Assembly (NCBI GenBank): GCA_024509875.1
Contig: JAMPIV010006391.1
Coordinates: forward strand, 248,001-312,000
Length of the DNA stretch: 64,000 bases
Origin: Oreohelix idahoensis
Lineage: Eukaryota > Mollusca > Gastropoda > Stylommatophora > Oreohelicidae
Reading direction: 5' to 3'
Shown: positions 34,350 through 46,018 of the stretch, piece after piece
How positions within the stretch are numbered: the stretch's first letter is position 1
How the letters are laid out: each line of letters opens with the position of its first letter
Notes under the pieces: generated by a model
Told to the model about the DNA's origin: nothing
The model's database searches: none
Seen by the model: the letters and a program-made list of their open reading frames with translations, nothing else
Made by a program: the position numbers and the translations under genes

Positions 34350-35511
34350 TTTATGGTGGTTTTCAGTTAACAGGATCTGACATCTACGACTATTCGCGTC
34401 GATAGCCTAAGTGGCGTAGTTTTCGTATCATTGGATATGATTTAAGATGTGCCTGAGTGGCGTATACAATTAAGAAATTGTTACCTCTACAGTGATATGT
34501 ACTTGAAGCAAGAGGATAATGTGAATCAAATTTTGTCCACCAGACCATAACATATCTAGAGGATCAGTCACTACAAGTTGAAAATAATACATATGACTTT
34601 CACGTGACAAGAGTGTAGAACACTTGACTTTGTTATAATTAGCCCTATGTGGGCGTGCCTTGAATCTGCTGTACTTCAGAACTTTGACCTAGTTATTGTC
34701 TGCCTGGGTGGCGCATTTGAGAAACAACGCACGCTTTATTTGGTAGTATGCAACTTTACACCAGTAGCAATTGACGTCCTATTTCATGCCTATAGACGAC
34801 AACAACGTCTGCAGTGGTCAAGGAAGTTCAATTAGACTTGGACAGTATTTGTACCAGCATTTGTACGGGTTGTGACAGATTTCTGCAATATTCGGGTTAC
34901 CTGTGCCAGTTGTCACCATCACAAGTTCAAGATGTTATGATACACGGAGTTGCCGTGTGCATTTCAGACTACAGAAGAGTCAAGAGTTGCAGTGTGTGCT
35001 GTATTATGGTTCCTGTCAACTTGTGCATTGTTAAGCACATATCATATTGACGAAATTACCTGAAGAGAAACGAATCAAGTTGCAGTGCTATCCTGCAGTG
35101 GAGGTTTTAGCAGTATATGTGATATCTAGTGTCGTGGCGGAAAAGAAGCGGGATCATTGACAGATAAGTGATTGTGTCTTGTGTAAATTGTGTCACTTCA
35201 TATATGTCGCTAGGCCTCCCTAATTGCTCATTTTGTTATTATTGTTGTTTATGTCTAATTTGACATATGATTAAGATTTGATGCATAGGTGTTAATGGCT
35301 GTTGACATATGTCGATTTTCCTGATAATGATGTGACTTGATAAAGGTGCTATAAAAAGGAATTGGTGATACAGAATTGAGGAATAAGCTCATTTCTTGAC
35401 AGATACTTAACTTTGTGAGCTGGAAGGGTGATTGTCCCAACTTTTGTAGACAGTAATTTGTCATAACTATATGTGATTACTAGATATATTGATTTAAGTA
35501 AGTGAATCACT
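34350..35511 (+). other. 5' leader of the non-autonomous LTR element
   Basis: Non-coding leader of about 1.16 kb between the LTR and the ORF start, with only short motif-free frames. It could contain the packaging signal, but nothing shows that directly. Confidence 0.6.
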
Positions 35512-37449
35512 ATGGATGATGATGAGATAGATCCTGAGGATATGAGGCCTATATTGGCTTATTTGTGGGAAGAAGGTAGAGATTATCAACAATTAAAAGG
35601 CCCACAGCTTGAGGAACATGTGATAGACAGATTTTTGGTCAATGCGTCAAGAGCGCTAAGATATTTTGCTGAGGAGAATTTTCACTCTCATCCTCATCTA
35701 AGGATGGCTAAAGATTTAGCGCAGTTACTGCTTATGGATCTTCGATTGTTTTCGTACCACTATATGGGTGTTGAGCGCGATCAGATATTGAAGAGTATAC
35801 GTAAAATAATGCGCAACGACATTTCTGTTGATCAGAAAAAGAGGTTAGAAGATGAGGAATTAAGAAGAAAAAAACAACAAAGGGAAAACTTCTTAGAGAG
35901 CACCGCTGAAGTGAGTAAAGTACATGAAACAGTGTCTAGACTTACGGGCGAATTGCAAAAGTCAAACTCAGAACTTGCTAGTGTGCAGGCAAGTTTGGAT
36001 TTAGCATTGTTGAAGATAAAGCAATTGGAAGTCCAGATGAAAGATAAGCAAATTGAGGTAGAAAATATTACACAGGAGGTCCAACAAAATAAACAGATTT
36101 ATGAGAATTTGAAAGTTGAGACCGATAAACGTGATAGAGATTATACAGAGTCACTTCTTGATTTAATGGATGATATTGCGAATCTTCGTCTCCAGCAGGA
36201 AGAAAAGAATGAGATGATTCCAGAAAAGATTGATGAGCTTAATGATAGCAATGATTATATTAAGAATCAGTCACTACAACTAGAGTTGACTCAGTTGAGA
36301 GCAAATAAAGAACAGTTAGAGAAAGAGACATTAGTGGAGTTGACGGCTGAGAAAGAGAAGGTCGCTAAAATTGAAAATTTACTAGCAGAAGAAAGCGACA
36401 AAGTTTTGGCTGTTAAGGAGTTAAATAAAAGGTTAAGTGAAACGATTTCACTTAAAGATAATGAAATTGCGGAAGCAAGGGAAAGAATATTTGGCTTACT
36501 AGATATGGTTTTGAAAAACAAAAGGTGCTCTTCTGTCAATGTTCACAATGATAGACAGAAAGTTGCGAAAAGTCAACCCCATACACTTTTTGCTCAGAGA
36601 GATTTCATTCATGGTAAAGATAGATCTTATCGTGGTAAATACAACTTTAAAAGTTCTAATATTACTGGTAGTTCCAGTAATAATTCTTGGCGTCAGACCA
36701 ACAAAGATTCTTGTGTAACAGCCAGTTCTGTTGGTCAGGAAAAGATAGGTGATAAATTTCAGGTCAAGATTCATAAGAACAAATATTTCTCTACTACTGG
36801 AAATACTCAGAAATTAATAGCGGGTGTTGAGACTATTACTACTTGTTCCAAAGATGAAACCCATATGCGGAACAATAGAGATACTATTGTTTCTGGCAGT
36901 TGTCAAACTCAGCACAGTCAGTTTGAAACTATTGGTAAATATATTCCCATAAGGGAAAAGAAAAACAGTTCTAGAAAGAGAGATAACCCCAAGAGTAAAC
37001 AGTACCAAGGGAGATCAGAAAATAATAATTTTCCCTCTCGTAGATACTGTAGACAATTTAACAAATCTCAAAGTTTTGATTGTAAGAATGTTGGAAAGTA
37101 TGATAGAGATAATAGCTTTTCAAATGTTGCTTTACATCACCAGAGTAATGTTCCTAAACAAAAGACTAAAGTCATTTTTTGTAAACAAGACAACGGTAAT
37201 AATAAGTATTGTGATCATAGAACAAATAATAAGCGCAATTGTGCTAATTTTGTTCAACATGAGCCCAGAGTCATTTATAATCAAAGTAAACAGAGTAAAA
37301 ATAACAGTGGATGCTTGAATACTATTGCTTGCTCTACTTGTTGTTGTGAATGTGAGACTTTGTTTCAGCGTAAGGCAGCGGCGACATTCAAGGTCGGTCA
37401 TGTTGTCCCCAAGAATTCTATGATATCTACATGTGATAGAGAGAGCTAG
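35512..37449 (+). CDS. 645-residue coiled-coil protein of the non-autonomous LTR element
   Basis: Intact frame, with the start at ATGGATGATGATGAG after an in-frame stop region. Residues 1-105 are mixed, with possible helices ('LAYLWEEGRDYQQL', 'LLLMDLRLFSYHYMGVE'). About 110-335 is a long, charged, heptad-like coiled coil ('LTGELQKSNSELASVQ', 'LQLELTQLRANKEQLEKE', 'DNEIAEARERIFGLLDMV'). About 345-600 is N/S/K/R-rich and basic, as expected for nucleic-acid binding. The end has a Cys cluster ('CSTCCCECETLF'). I do not recognise the family. By position it stands in for Gag, but I see no capsid homology or CCHC knuckle. It could be a structural protein or an accessory factor. Confidence 0.8.
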   Translation: MDDDEIDPEDMRPILAYLWEEGRDYQQLKGPQLEEHVIDRFLVNASRALRYFAEENFHSHPHLRMAKDLAQLLLMDLRLFSYHYMGVERDQILKSIRKIMRNDISVDQKKRLEDEELRRKKQQRENFLESTAEVSKVHETVSRLTGELQKSNSELASVQASLDLALLKIKQLEVQMKDKQIEVENITQEVQQNKQIYENLKVETDKRDRDYTESLLDLMDDIANLRLQQEEKNEMIPEKIDELNDSNDYIKNQSLQLELTQLRANKEQLEKETLVELTAEKEKVAKIENLLAEESDKVLAVKELNKRLSETISLKDNEIAEARERIFGLLDMVLKNKRCSSVNVHNDRQKVAKSQPHTLFAQRDFIHGKDRSYRGKYNFKSSNITGSSSNNSWRQTNKDSCVTASSVGQEKIGDKFQVKIHKNKYFSTTGNTQKLIAGVETITTCSKDETHMRNNRDTIVSGSCQTQHSQFETIGKYIPIREKKNSSRKRDNPKSKQYQGRSENNNFPSRRYCRQFNKSQSFDCKNVGKYDRDNSFSNVALHHQSNVPKQKTKVIFCKQDNGNNKYCDHRTNNKRNCANFVQHEPRVIYNQSKQSKNNSGCLNTIACSTCCCECETLFQRKAAATFKVGHVVPKNSMISTCDRES

Positions 37450-39575
37450 TGACATCGTGAAGAGACCGGGTTTTTACACAAGCCGGTACTGGGTAATTGT
37501 AAACGTGATTTCTACGTTTTTTTTTTCATTAAATTTCACTATTGAGTAAAATGGAAATTTTCATTTGTATTTGTTGACAGAAGCTACGTTACGATAAGGG
37601 TCAAGGCTTCTGTGACATATTGACGGTCAGAAATGTGAGTCAACTTTCCGCTCGAGTAGTCAACCGAAACCTGTCAGCGTCAAACTAAAATCTGAGGTGT
37701 TGCTTTCTGAAGGTCAAGCATGTTTACAAGAGAGTGGGAGACTTCGCGTCTGATTCATTTTTTTTTTAATGTGAAGATGATAATTTTTTGTATTCTATAT
37801 TAGTACATGACATGTGCTTGTTTTGAAATAACATATAATTTTGTTGTAATGATTATTTCTTTGCATCTTTTGATTGCCATAATTTTTTATTGTTGTTATT
37901 TTTATGTCGGTAGTTTGATGTCATGATTAATTAATATATAGAACATACAGAGAAGATGTGTATTATCTGGTATGTTGTGAAATGTAATTTTGAAAATAGC
38001 TTGCATGTATCATACATGATCTTGTATTTGGATTTGTTAACTTTTTGTGAAACTTCGATTTTTCCAAAACTTGATTTCTTGCCAGTCAGGTATGCAGATT
38101 ATTTTCCTAGCAGATTATTTAAAAAAAAAAAAAAACTTATTTTTTGTAGATATTTTTATAGAACCTTTTTTATATTTCATATTAGCATCAAAGGGTAGAT
38201 TTATTTATAATGTATATCTTATCGATTTGAGTAAGAGATAGAGTTATAGCTAAATAGCATTGTACTGAGCTGAACGTAATTGTCAGCAGAAAGAACTTAA
38301 AGGATAGATTAAATTTACATGTGTTGATTTAAAGGTTTCTTCGGGATAGGATTTTTGTTTTATATTTCATTCATTTTGTTAAAATGTTGATTTCATTATT
38401 AGGTTTTACTTAAAGATTTACTGAATTACTTAAAAATTAAATACTGTTTTTATGTAACTTATCGTAAAAAAAAAAAAATATATATATATGTTCGTACGGT
38501 ACTGTTGAAAAAAATGATTTTTTTTTTTTTTGGCATTGTAATTTTTTTTTTTTTGGGTGTGCCCAGCATTTGACTTCGTGATATCATTGATATGTAGTTT
38601 GATTAGTTCTTGTAAAAAGTTGTTTTTTATTATGATGTATTTTTTATTTTTAGCGCTTGATTGTGCGTTGGTCGTATTAGTTATAGTAATGCTATTACTT
38701 GTTTCTTCGATGCCTATAATTTATTTATGTTAGTTTTGTATAACTCTTATAACTTAGTTAAATTACTTATTAGGTTTTGTTTAGTTATAAATTATTTTTG
38801 GTGGTATTAGTAGGCCCTATAGATATACTTTGATATTTTGTGTTGTGCCTTTCGATCATGTTTATATATTTATTTTTGAATAGGTTATCTGATCAAAACA
38901 GTTAATAGTATATACTGTTATTGACTTTCTTTGCGTTCGTGCCTTTGCTTTCTATCTGTCTTTGGTAACTATTCTTCATTTCATTCCTTCTTTTCTGTTG
39001 TCTTTTCGGTATGGATTTCATATCTTGTTTATACTTTCGTACCTCATCTTCGTTTTACTTGATTCTATTTGTATACTTTGTCTTCTTTCAACACTTATAC
39101 CTCTATTCTTTGTATTGTTGGAGTGGTTATATGACTTGATATAACATATCTACTTATGATAGTTGTATTTATTTTACATGTAATTGTCCAACTTAATTAT
39201 GAGTATATGGTATTGTTGAGTTCTTACTTTCCTTTTTTTTTACAGATCATTCTTCTTTTGATTGATCTTGTGTTTTCTCTTTCGATTGGTTGTTTTCGGT
39301 TTGGTTTGTACTAAATATACGTAACTTAATTTTGGAACTGAAACTGATCATATTTGTATATTTAGCTAATTACTTTTTATACTTAGCTGGTTATGCTGTA
39401 TGCTTTAATTGCTACTTTACACTTTAATGCTGATATAGATATAATTTTGATTTAAAATAAGATATTTTTGTAGGCATACGTTACAGCTTAATTGTCTTCT
39501 AAATTTTTCGTTTTTGGGAGTTAATTTTTTCAAAAAAAATGATAGAATCATTTTTTTCCCGGAGCGGGTGGTAAC
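37450..39575 (+). other. non-coding 3' interior of the LTR element
   Basis: AT-rich DNA with no pol-like coding in any frame. A purine-rich GGAGCGGGTGG at about 39561-39571 sits just before the 3' LTR and is the likely polypurine tract. Confidence 0.65.
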
Positions 39576-40960
39576 TGTTGCAAGTGAAACTTATGGAAGG
39601 GGAAGTAATCTTTAGAATGTTTTGAACATATTAAATTTCGAGTTGCAACGCTTGATTAAGCGGATACTTGTTTGACTTTAGGATAGAATTATCTTTTCCT
39701 ATTTTCGGGTGACAGAGTACAGATAAGCGTGTGAACGCTGTTTAATGTATTTATTCTGTACTGTTTTGAGTCATGTGAATAGCTCGCTAGTCTGCATGTG
39801 TTATCGAGAACGGTGTTCAAGACAACCGAATCTCATGACGGGTTTTTTGGCGGGACTAGTGTGTGATTGAGGGAGTTGTGTTTTGGGCGTGGACCGTGTA
39901 GGTCGAGTCCCAGTGTTTTTGGATAATGTATGCCTACGTAGGATTTGAGAAAATGTCGACTTATATATTTCGCTGTGTGTACAGCCTATGTGATACACTG
40001 CAGTGAAGATTTGTTTAGGCCATATGAACCTTATTATAGCTGCCGTGTGATGCAGGCTTTGCTATGTATTGAAGTACTTTCGTAGGCCATATTGTGAAGA
40101 TTAATGAAGCTGCCGGGTGATGCAGGCTTCGCTGTGTATTAAGGTACTTTTGTAGGCCATATTATTTTTAGCTGCAGTATGAAGATTTGTGAAGCTGTTA
40201 AGCTATTATAAGTCCAGGATTAGGACAGGCCTATTATATATTAACTGCAGTGTGGAGATGTATGAAGCTATTAAGCTATTATTAGTCCAGGATTAGGACA
40301 GGCCATATTATGTTTAACTGCAGTATGAAGATTTGTGAAGCTGTTAAGCTATTATAAGTCCAGGATTAGGACAGGCCATATTATATATTAACTGCAGTGT
40401 GGAGATGTATGAAGCTATTAAGCTATTATCAGTCCAGGATTAGGACAGGCCATATTATATATTAACTGCAGTGTGGAGATGTATGAAGCTATTAAGCTAT
40501 TATAAGTCCAGGATTAGGACAGGCCGTATTAGGTATTGATGCAGTGTGGAAATTATATACTATGATTCGTGTTTTGCTGTCGAATGTGTGTCATTTATGT
40601 CATCGTATCTGTGTTGTAACGGAATAAACAGTATCGAACTGTTCCAGTCGTTTGCAACCCTTCTTGACTCCTGCATGTACCCTTATGTACGTACTGTGGT
40701 GTGCGAACATATCAACACACACCCAGGTCAACATTCCAGACACAGTGACAAGTCAGCAGCACACATATATTGAATTAGCCTGTGTGGCGATGATATAGAC
40801 CAAACCACTACACTCGCAACAGTGGGTGTAAACAGACTAATAACATTAACGTTTAATTACATTCAGTGAGAAAACAGCAAATCTAGTTTGTATCAGTTGG
40901 TGGTTTACAGTCAAGTTGGAACCAATACAGAAGAGGTTACTGCTAAAATATGCGGTTACA
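39576..40960 (+). repeat. 3' LTR of the non-autonomous element
   Basis: 1385 bp, the same length as the 5' LTR at an offset of 6611, including the same five 73-74 bp units (about 40196-40531). Confidence 0.93.
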
Positions 40961-40965
40961 GCTAC

Positions 40966-41525
40966 CAATCTTAGGCACAAATTTAGATTGCCGTCATGTC
41001 CAGACTGCAGAAACTTTTCTTGTAATACTGCACTTCTGGTGTCAGCCTTTCACTTGGTATTATATTTGATCAAATGGCGCTCTAAGCTTGGACCCTATCG
41101 CTATTATTAATCTACTTGGCCAATGGAAACTGTTCATCCGAAATTGACCCTCTTGTTGAAAAACCCCACCTTGTTTTATCAATACGTTTGCTTGTCTGAT
41201 CCTACTATTACTATGTAGAAAAAAAAATGTTCACGTGGCTAACACATCTGCAGTTTCTTTACCCCCCCCCTATACTCCTATACTCTTCTGACACTAAGGG
41301 TGCCTTGGTCGCTTGACAATTCATTCTAACGTTACTTTTAAAAATTAGGGCGGAGCTACCAAAAGCTTGTACCTTAGGCAAATCGTCCATACTTTCAAAT
41401 GCAGCGCGGATCGCTGACAAAAGGTGGTGGCTTTGCCCTATTCATATATTGTCCAATTTAAAATAACCATAGAATAATATTTTATACATAATTTGAGGAG
41501 GCGGGTTCAAACTGACTTTATCACA
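40966..41525 (-). mobile_element. GMR1-like element, 3' LTR, inner part
   Basis: Continuation of the LTR interrupted at 32964. It matches 48926-49478 and ends TTATCACA at 41525. Confidence 0.88.
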
Positions 41526-41600
41526 CACCTCCCCTCTTAAAAGTCTGCATCCCAATGCAGATTATAATCTGTTTGAACAATCCCGATCCAATTAACTCAA

Positions 41601-42536
41601 CTAGGCTTTATGAATGTCCGGGGTGTCTGCAGGAGGGTGTCTGCTCAAAAAATCTGCCCCAACATTTTGCGATCCCAGAATGTATTCAATGGTAAATGAA
41701 TATGGTTGAATGAGAAGAGACCACCTTAATAAACGGGCATTTCCATGTTTTTCCTGTGCCAAAAATACTAATGGCTGATGATCTGATTGTACCACAAATG
41801 TTCTACCATATAAATAGATCTGGAACTTTTTGATCGCCCAGATTAAAGCCAAACATTCTTTTTCAATTGTTGAGTAATTTTGTTCTGCTCGGTTTAATTT
41901 GCGACTGGCATAAGCAACTGGGTTCAATTCCCCCGCTGGTGAAGAGGACCTTTGTAACAAAGTGGCCCCCAGGCCCACATTACTAGCGTCCGTTCTTACC
42001 ACGAATTCCTGACTCAAATCAGGTAATTTTAATATAGGCTTGCTTGTGAGTTTTTCCTTTAACTCATTATATGCCAATTCACATTCTGCCGACCATTCAA
42101 CTTTATCTGGGTTTCCTTTGCGAGTTAAATCAGTCAGAGGCGCACACACAGAGTTAAAGTTTTTAATGTACTTTTGATAAAACCCACAGAGTGAAACAAA
42201 GGATCGCACATCCTTCTTACTCTAGGGTCTGGGTGCTCTCTGTAATTTCTCCAGATTCTTGGGGTCAGGGGTCATGCTACCCTGATGTACCGTATGTCCC
42301 AAGAATTCCAATTCCTTGCATCCAATACAACATTTTGTTGGTCTAGCAGTTAAATTTGCCTCTCTGAGTCTATCAAATAGCATATTCAAAGAGTTAACGT
42401 GATCTTCAAATGTTTCCGTAGCTATGAGGATATCATCCATGAAATTTGTTATACATGGGTTTTTCAGGGGATCCAACAATTTTCGCATCATTCTGGAAAA
42501 CACACTCGGGGCATTCTTCAATCCAAACGGTAACAT
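41601..42536 (-). pseudogene. reverse transcriptase (part) and RNase H of the GMR1-like element
   Basis: The first part (42536-42225) reads 'LPFGLKNAPSVFSRMM', 'CITNFMDDILIAT' (the YxDD motif as FMDD) and 'KCCIGCKELEFLGHTV'. A single in-frame stop (42222-42224) separates it from 'VSLCGFYQKYIKNF', 'VEWSAECELAYNELKEKL', 'FVVRTDASNVGLGATLLQ' (RNase H first Asp), 'YSTIEKECLALIWAI' (Glu), 'FVVQSDHQPLVFL' (Asp) and 'SQNVGADFLSRHP'. All catalytic positions remain, but the stop and the upstream frameshift inactivate the copy. Confidence 0.9.
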
Positions 42537-44125
42537 GTTAAACTCATAGTGCCCTTCCGATGTGCTAAACGCCAGATAAGGTCGGATCCCTTGCTGAGAT
42601 CTACCTTTGAAAAATATTTTGCCTTGTTCAGCCTGGCAAACAGTTGGTTAGTATCAGGTAATGGGTCCACCTGACTTTCTGTGACAGCATTCAGTTTCCT
42701 GTAATCTATACACAGTCTATGTTCTCCAGAGGGTTTCCTCAACAACACCACACTGGAGCTATACGGTGATTCACTGTGAGAAATAATCCCTTCTTGTAAC
42801 AGATACTCAATCTCCTCTTTCAAAGCTTTTTCTTTTGCGAATGGGATAGAATAGGCTCTCATACAGATGGGTGTTGGGTCTAGTAGTTTCATGTCATATT
42901 CCAACAAGTTTGTGTGCCCCGGTTTGTCCGTTAACACGTCTGTATGATTCTCCAGAACCTTTTGAATCTTCTCCCTCTGACTTTTCGTCAAATGTTTACT
43001 GATCTTTACCTGTGCAGGCGTCTCACAGGGTTTCAGTGGGTATTCAACAGAGGTGAGAGGTTCATTCTTCGTTTCTGTGGCTATGGCCAAGGTCATTAAA
43101 TGTGTTCCTTCCTGAGTGCTTCTGTCAAGATACTTCTTTAAAAGGTTCACATGATAGACCTTTTCCTTCCCTTTCTTGTCTATCTTGTAATTAGTTCTAG
43201 ATACCTTTTCTAAAACTGTGTATGGACCTTGCCACCCAATTTGAAGTTTTTTGCTGCTGCCGGGTAGTAGAAGAAGCACCTTCTCCCCCACAGCAAGCTC
43301 CCTATCCTTCGCTTTCTTATTGTAATATGCAGCATGTTTCTTCCTGGCTTGTCTTAGGTTATCATTTGCAAGTTTCCAGCCAGTTTTTAAACGTGTGGTC
43401 AGCTCGTTTACATAATGATATGATGAGGTTACAGTTTCTTCTGCCTTCTCATCTGTCCATGTCCTCAATAAGGCTTCCAACGGACCTTTGATTGGTCTGC
43501 CAAATAGCAGTGTTGCCGGTGCCATTCCGGTCGAGTTATGGGGGACTTCCCGATAAGCAAACAAAGCCGCGGGTAAGTATTGATCCCATGTATCCGGTTT
43601 TTCGTGAGCCAGCTTTCGTAGAATGGATATGAGTGTCCCGTTGAATCTTTCTACTTGGCCGTTCCCTTGGGAATGATACGGACTACAGTGAAAGTGCTTG
43701 GCCTGAAAAATCTTGAATACTTCTTCCGTTAGCCTCCCCTTGAACTGAGATCCATTGTCAGTCAAGATTTGATGGGGAAAACCTAACCTTGTGAATATAG
43801 TGAGTAATGCCTCAGCTACATGTTTCGAGTCGATTGATGACAGGGCTACCGCCTCTCCCCACATAGAGCAAGTGTCCACCAGAGTAAGGATTAATTGTTC
43901 CTCCTTTTGGTACGTGCGAGAGGTCCCACAATATCCACTGCAACTCTTTCGAAAGGGGTTCCCATGATTGGCATCTCCCCTAAAGTTGCAGGTGCAGTCC
44001 AATGCTTTGGAGCTACCCTTTGGCATTCTGGGCAGGATTTGACATATCTTTTTATATCTTCCGTTATCCCTGGCCAGAAGTAATGACACGCTATACGCTG
44101 ATATGACCACTGAAGGGAATAGCAT
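42537..44125 (-). pseudogene. integrase followed by reverse transcriptase N-terminus, GMR1-like
   Basis: The start of the open frame (44125-43950) translates the integrase zinc-finger region out of frame. In frame from about 43920 it reads 'LTLVDTCSMWGEAV' (first D), 'ILTDNGSQFKG' (second D) and 'HSQGNGQVERFNGTL' (E), with 35 residues between the second D and E. It continues 'AALFAYREVPH', 'LLLPGSSKKLQIGWQGPYTV' and 'VYHVNLLKKY'. Then, in the same frame, comes reverse transcriptase: 'EEIEYLLQEGIISHSESPYS', 'VVLLRKPSGEHRLCIDYRKL' and 'YFSKVDLSKG'. A frameshift near 42560-42590 separates it from the catalytic FMDD part. Confidence 0.9.
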
Positions 44126-44759
44126 GTTCTAACTCCATCACCTTTTCCCTATATGAAGTGGGAAGCACCAGTTGTCCGTGACCATTTGAACCATTTCCGG
44201 CCTTCCTATACATTAGTTTATTCTTCATATAAAATTCTCCTTTATTAGGAGGGGTATGGCACTTTGGGAGTTTCTTAAAACACGGCTTCAATGACTTGTC
44301 CTCAGCCTGTGCTTTCCTCATCTTCTCTGGATGAGTATTTATTGGGTTGTCCTCCTCCTTATTTGACTGTGACCTGGTCTGTACTGCGGCCAGGATCACT
44401 GGTCTTTTGAGATTCCCCAAGAACACATATTTACACCCCAGTATTAGAGGGTAGATTGGTTCGTTTATCACTGCTGCTCTAATTACTCCTTCCACATAGC
44501 GAGTTTTTACTCTGATTCTGGCGATGGGAAGTGTCATGGTTGCTACGTTCTTGGTTGCCCCTTGGATCTCCACTGTTTCTGTGGTGAATTGATCTGGGTG
44601 CACCAGGTGAGAGCTCACGACTGAGTCAAAATCCAATCCAGTATCATAAAGGCACCTTATGGTTACCTCATTACATACTACATCTTCACAAACTGGGGGG
44701 TGATAAGGTTCCTGCTGTCCAGTAGGTTTGTCCTTTAATCCCTTGTTCCCCGTTTTCAT
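44126..44759 (-). pseudogene. protease and integrase zinc-finger start of the GMR1-like element
   Basis: The frame encodes 'VTIRCLYDTGLDFDSVVSSH' (aspartic protease DTG) and 'VINEPIYPLILGCKYV' (the hydrophobic-Gly ILG block). It ends with 'LVLPTSYREKVMELEHAI' and 'FSGHIS', the His half of the integrase HHCC finger. The Cys half ('CPECQ') follows in another frame near 44020-44040. A CCHC knuckle (C-X2-C-X4-H-X4-C, 'CTFCKRDNHNTRDC') lies just upstream near 44800-44840 in a shifted frame. Confidence 0.82.
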
Positions 44760-45049
44760 GGCAGCAATGTGAGGAGGTCTCTTTTTACAGTCCCTGGTGT
44801 TATGATTGTCCCTCTTACAAAATGTACATCATCTTCCATCCGGTCTGGAAGGTTTCTTATCATTGTATTGCGGGTTTCTATCTCTGAAATCACTTCTTGG
44901 CCTATCATACTTTGGTCTACCTCTATTACTCTTATCTCTATTATCATATTTGGTTGGGTTGTAAGGGGCTTTATTATTTTCTACCTGTTTTTTCTTTGCT
45001 CCAGCTACCTCTGCCTGGGCTGCCTAATACCTCTCAGTGACATTTAATA

Positions 45050-45655
45050 CTTCCCCCAACCTCTCTGCGCCTTGTTCCCTGAGGAATTTCCTCAGGTCTG
45101 GAGCCCATAATTTGTAGCTAGCCTTTCAAATCTACTTAAAAATGACTCGATGTCATCATCCTTTTCTACAAAGGGGTCCAGATGAAACCCCATGGCTGAG
45201 TTGGAGGCTACCTGACTGGCAGTAGAGTCAGAGGTCGATGGGCTGGTGCCATTTTCAGGAGCATGGCCTTGAAGTTCTAGCTCCCTTAATCGTAACTCAT
45301 GCTCCCTTTGTAATCTCTTCTCTTCTTTCTCGGCTTCTAGTCTCCTTTCTTCTTTCTCTGCCTCTAACCTCCTTTCTTCTTTCTCGAATTTCAATCTTTT
45401 TTCTTCTTTTTCTGCCTCAAATTTCTTTTCCTCCAACTGCAGCCTTTTGATCTCAGTCTCCCTCTCAGCCTCTAATTTTCTAGCTTCCCTTGCATCCTCT
45501 AATTGTAGTCTTTTAATTTCTGCATCAGCTTCTACTTGTATTCTCCTCTCTTCTATTAACCTCTTTTCTTCCCTAGCAATAAACTTATCACATTCTGATG
45601 TGACATAATCAATCATGACTTGACCCTCCATGTTCATGTCTCTTGCAGTCTGCAC
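45050..45655 (-). pseudogene. Gag N-terminal coiled coil of the GMR1-like element
   Basis: The first Met used is at 45655. Residues about 15-135 are a charged coiled coil with E/K/R repeats ('EADAEIKRLQLEDA', 'RRLEAEKEERRLEAEKEEK'). A linker and 'FVEKDDDIESFLSRFERLA' follow, the start of the capsid-like domain. The frame then breaks and a large part of the SCAN-like capsid is missing; pieces such as 'LRKFLREQGAERL' appear at 45060-45090 in another frame. The complete homologous domain is visible in the element at 61838-63977. Confidence 0.78.
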
Positions 45656-45877
45656 AGCAGCAGATCTATATTGGCCAAATCTGCCATTTCGTACAAAATT
45701 TCTAATTAACTAGCTATCTCAACTAACAGATGTTACTAACTAACTAAGTAACAAAAGGCTATGACAAATTATTCAATTCTCCACACTAAGCAATGTTATT
45801 AATTTTAATACCCTGGGGATACCCTAGAATTATGTGATACAACAATTTTAAAATCCTGGGGCAAGCGTCCCAATATA

Positions 45878-46018
45878 TGTGGTGGGTTTGATGTTATAAG
45901 TATTAGTTATTGTTATTATTTGTCTACAGAGTGAGGTCAAGCTATGTAGGTCCCTGATTATAATAATGGAACAATGATGTACTGTCAGAGTACCTAACTG
46001 CTACCACCCGGTGATCTC
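45878..46018 (-). mobile_element. GMR1-like element, 5' LTR, inner part
   Basis: Matches 32091-32230 closely. Interrupted at 46018 by RTE copy B, and resumes at 48200. Confidence 0.88.

Larger units (their letters stand above)
32965..40960 (+). mobile_element. young non-autonomous LTR retrotransposon
   Basis: The element is 8.0 kb with two 1385-bp LTRs (32965-34349 and 39576-40960) and a GCTAC target duplication (32960-32964 and 40961-40965). The uninserted site is preserved in the sister LTR near 48915-48945. The interior (34350-39575) holds one 645-codon frame and no protease, reverse transcriptase, RNase H or integrase. A primer-binding site was not obvious; TGGTGGTTTTCAG starts 4 bases after the LTR. 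I infer it borrows enzymes from a related autonomous element. Confidence 0.92.
41526..45877 (-). mobile_element. GMR1-like Ty3/gypsy element, internal region
   Basis: On the minus strand the order is gag (45655-44780), protease (about 44700-44400), integrase (about 44125-43200), reverse transcriptase (about 42900-42222) and RNase H (about 42100-41650). Integrase ahead of reverse transcriptase is the Ty1/copia order, but the domains are gypsy-like, which defines the GMR1-like group. A candidate primer-binding site, TGGGACGCTTGCCCC, lies just inside the 5' LTR (complement of about 45858-45873). Confidence 0.9.
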
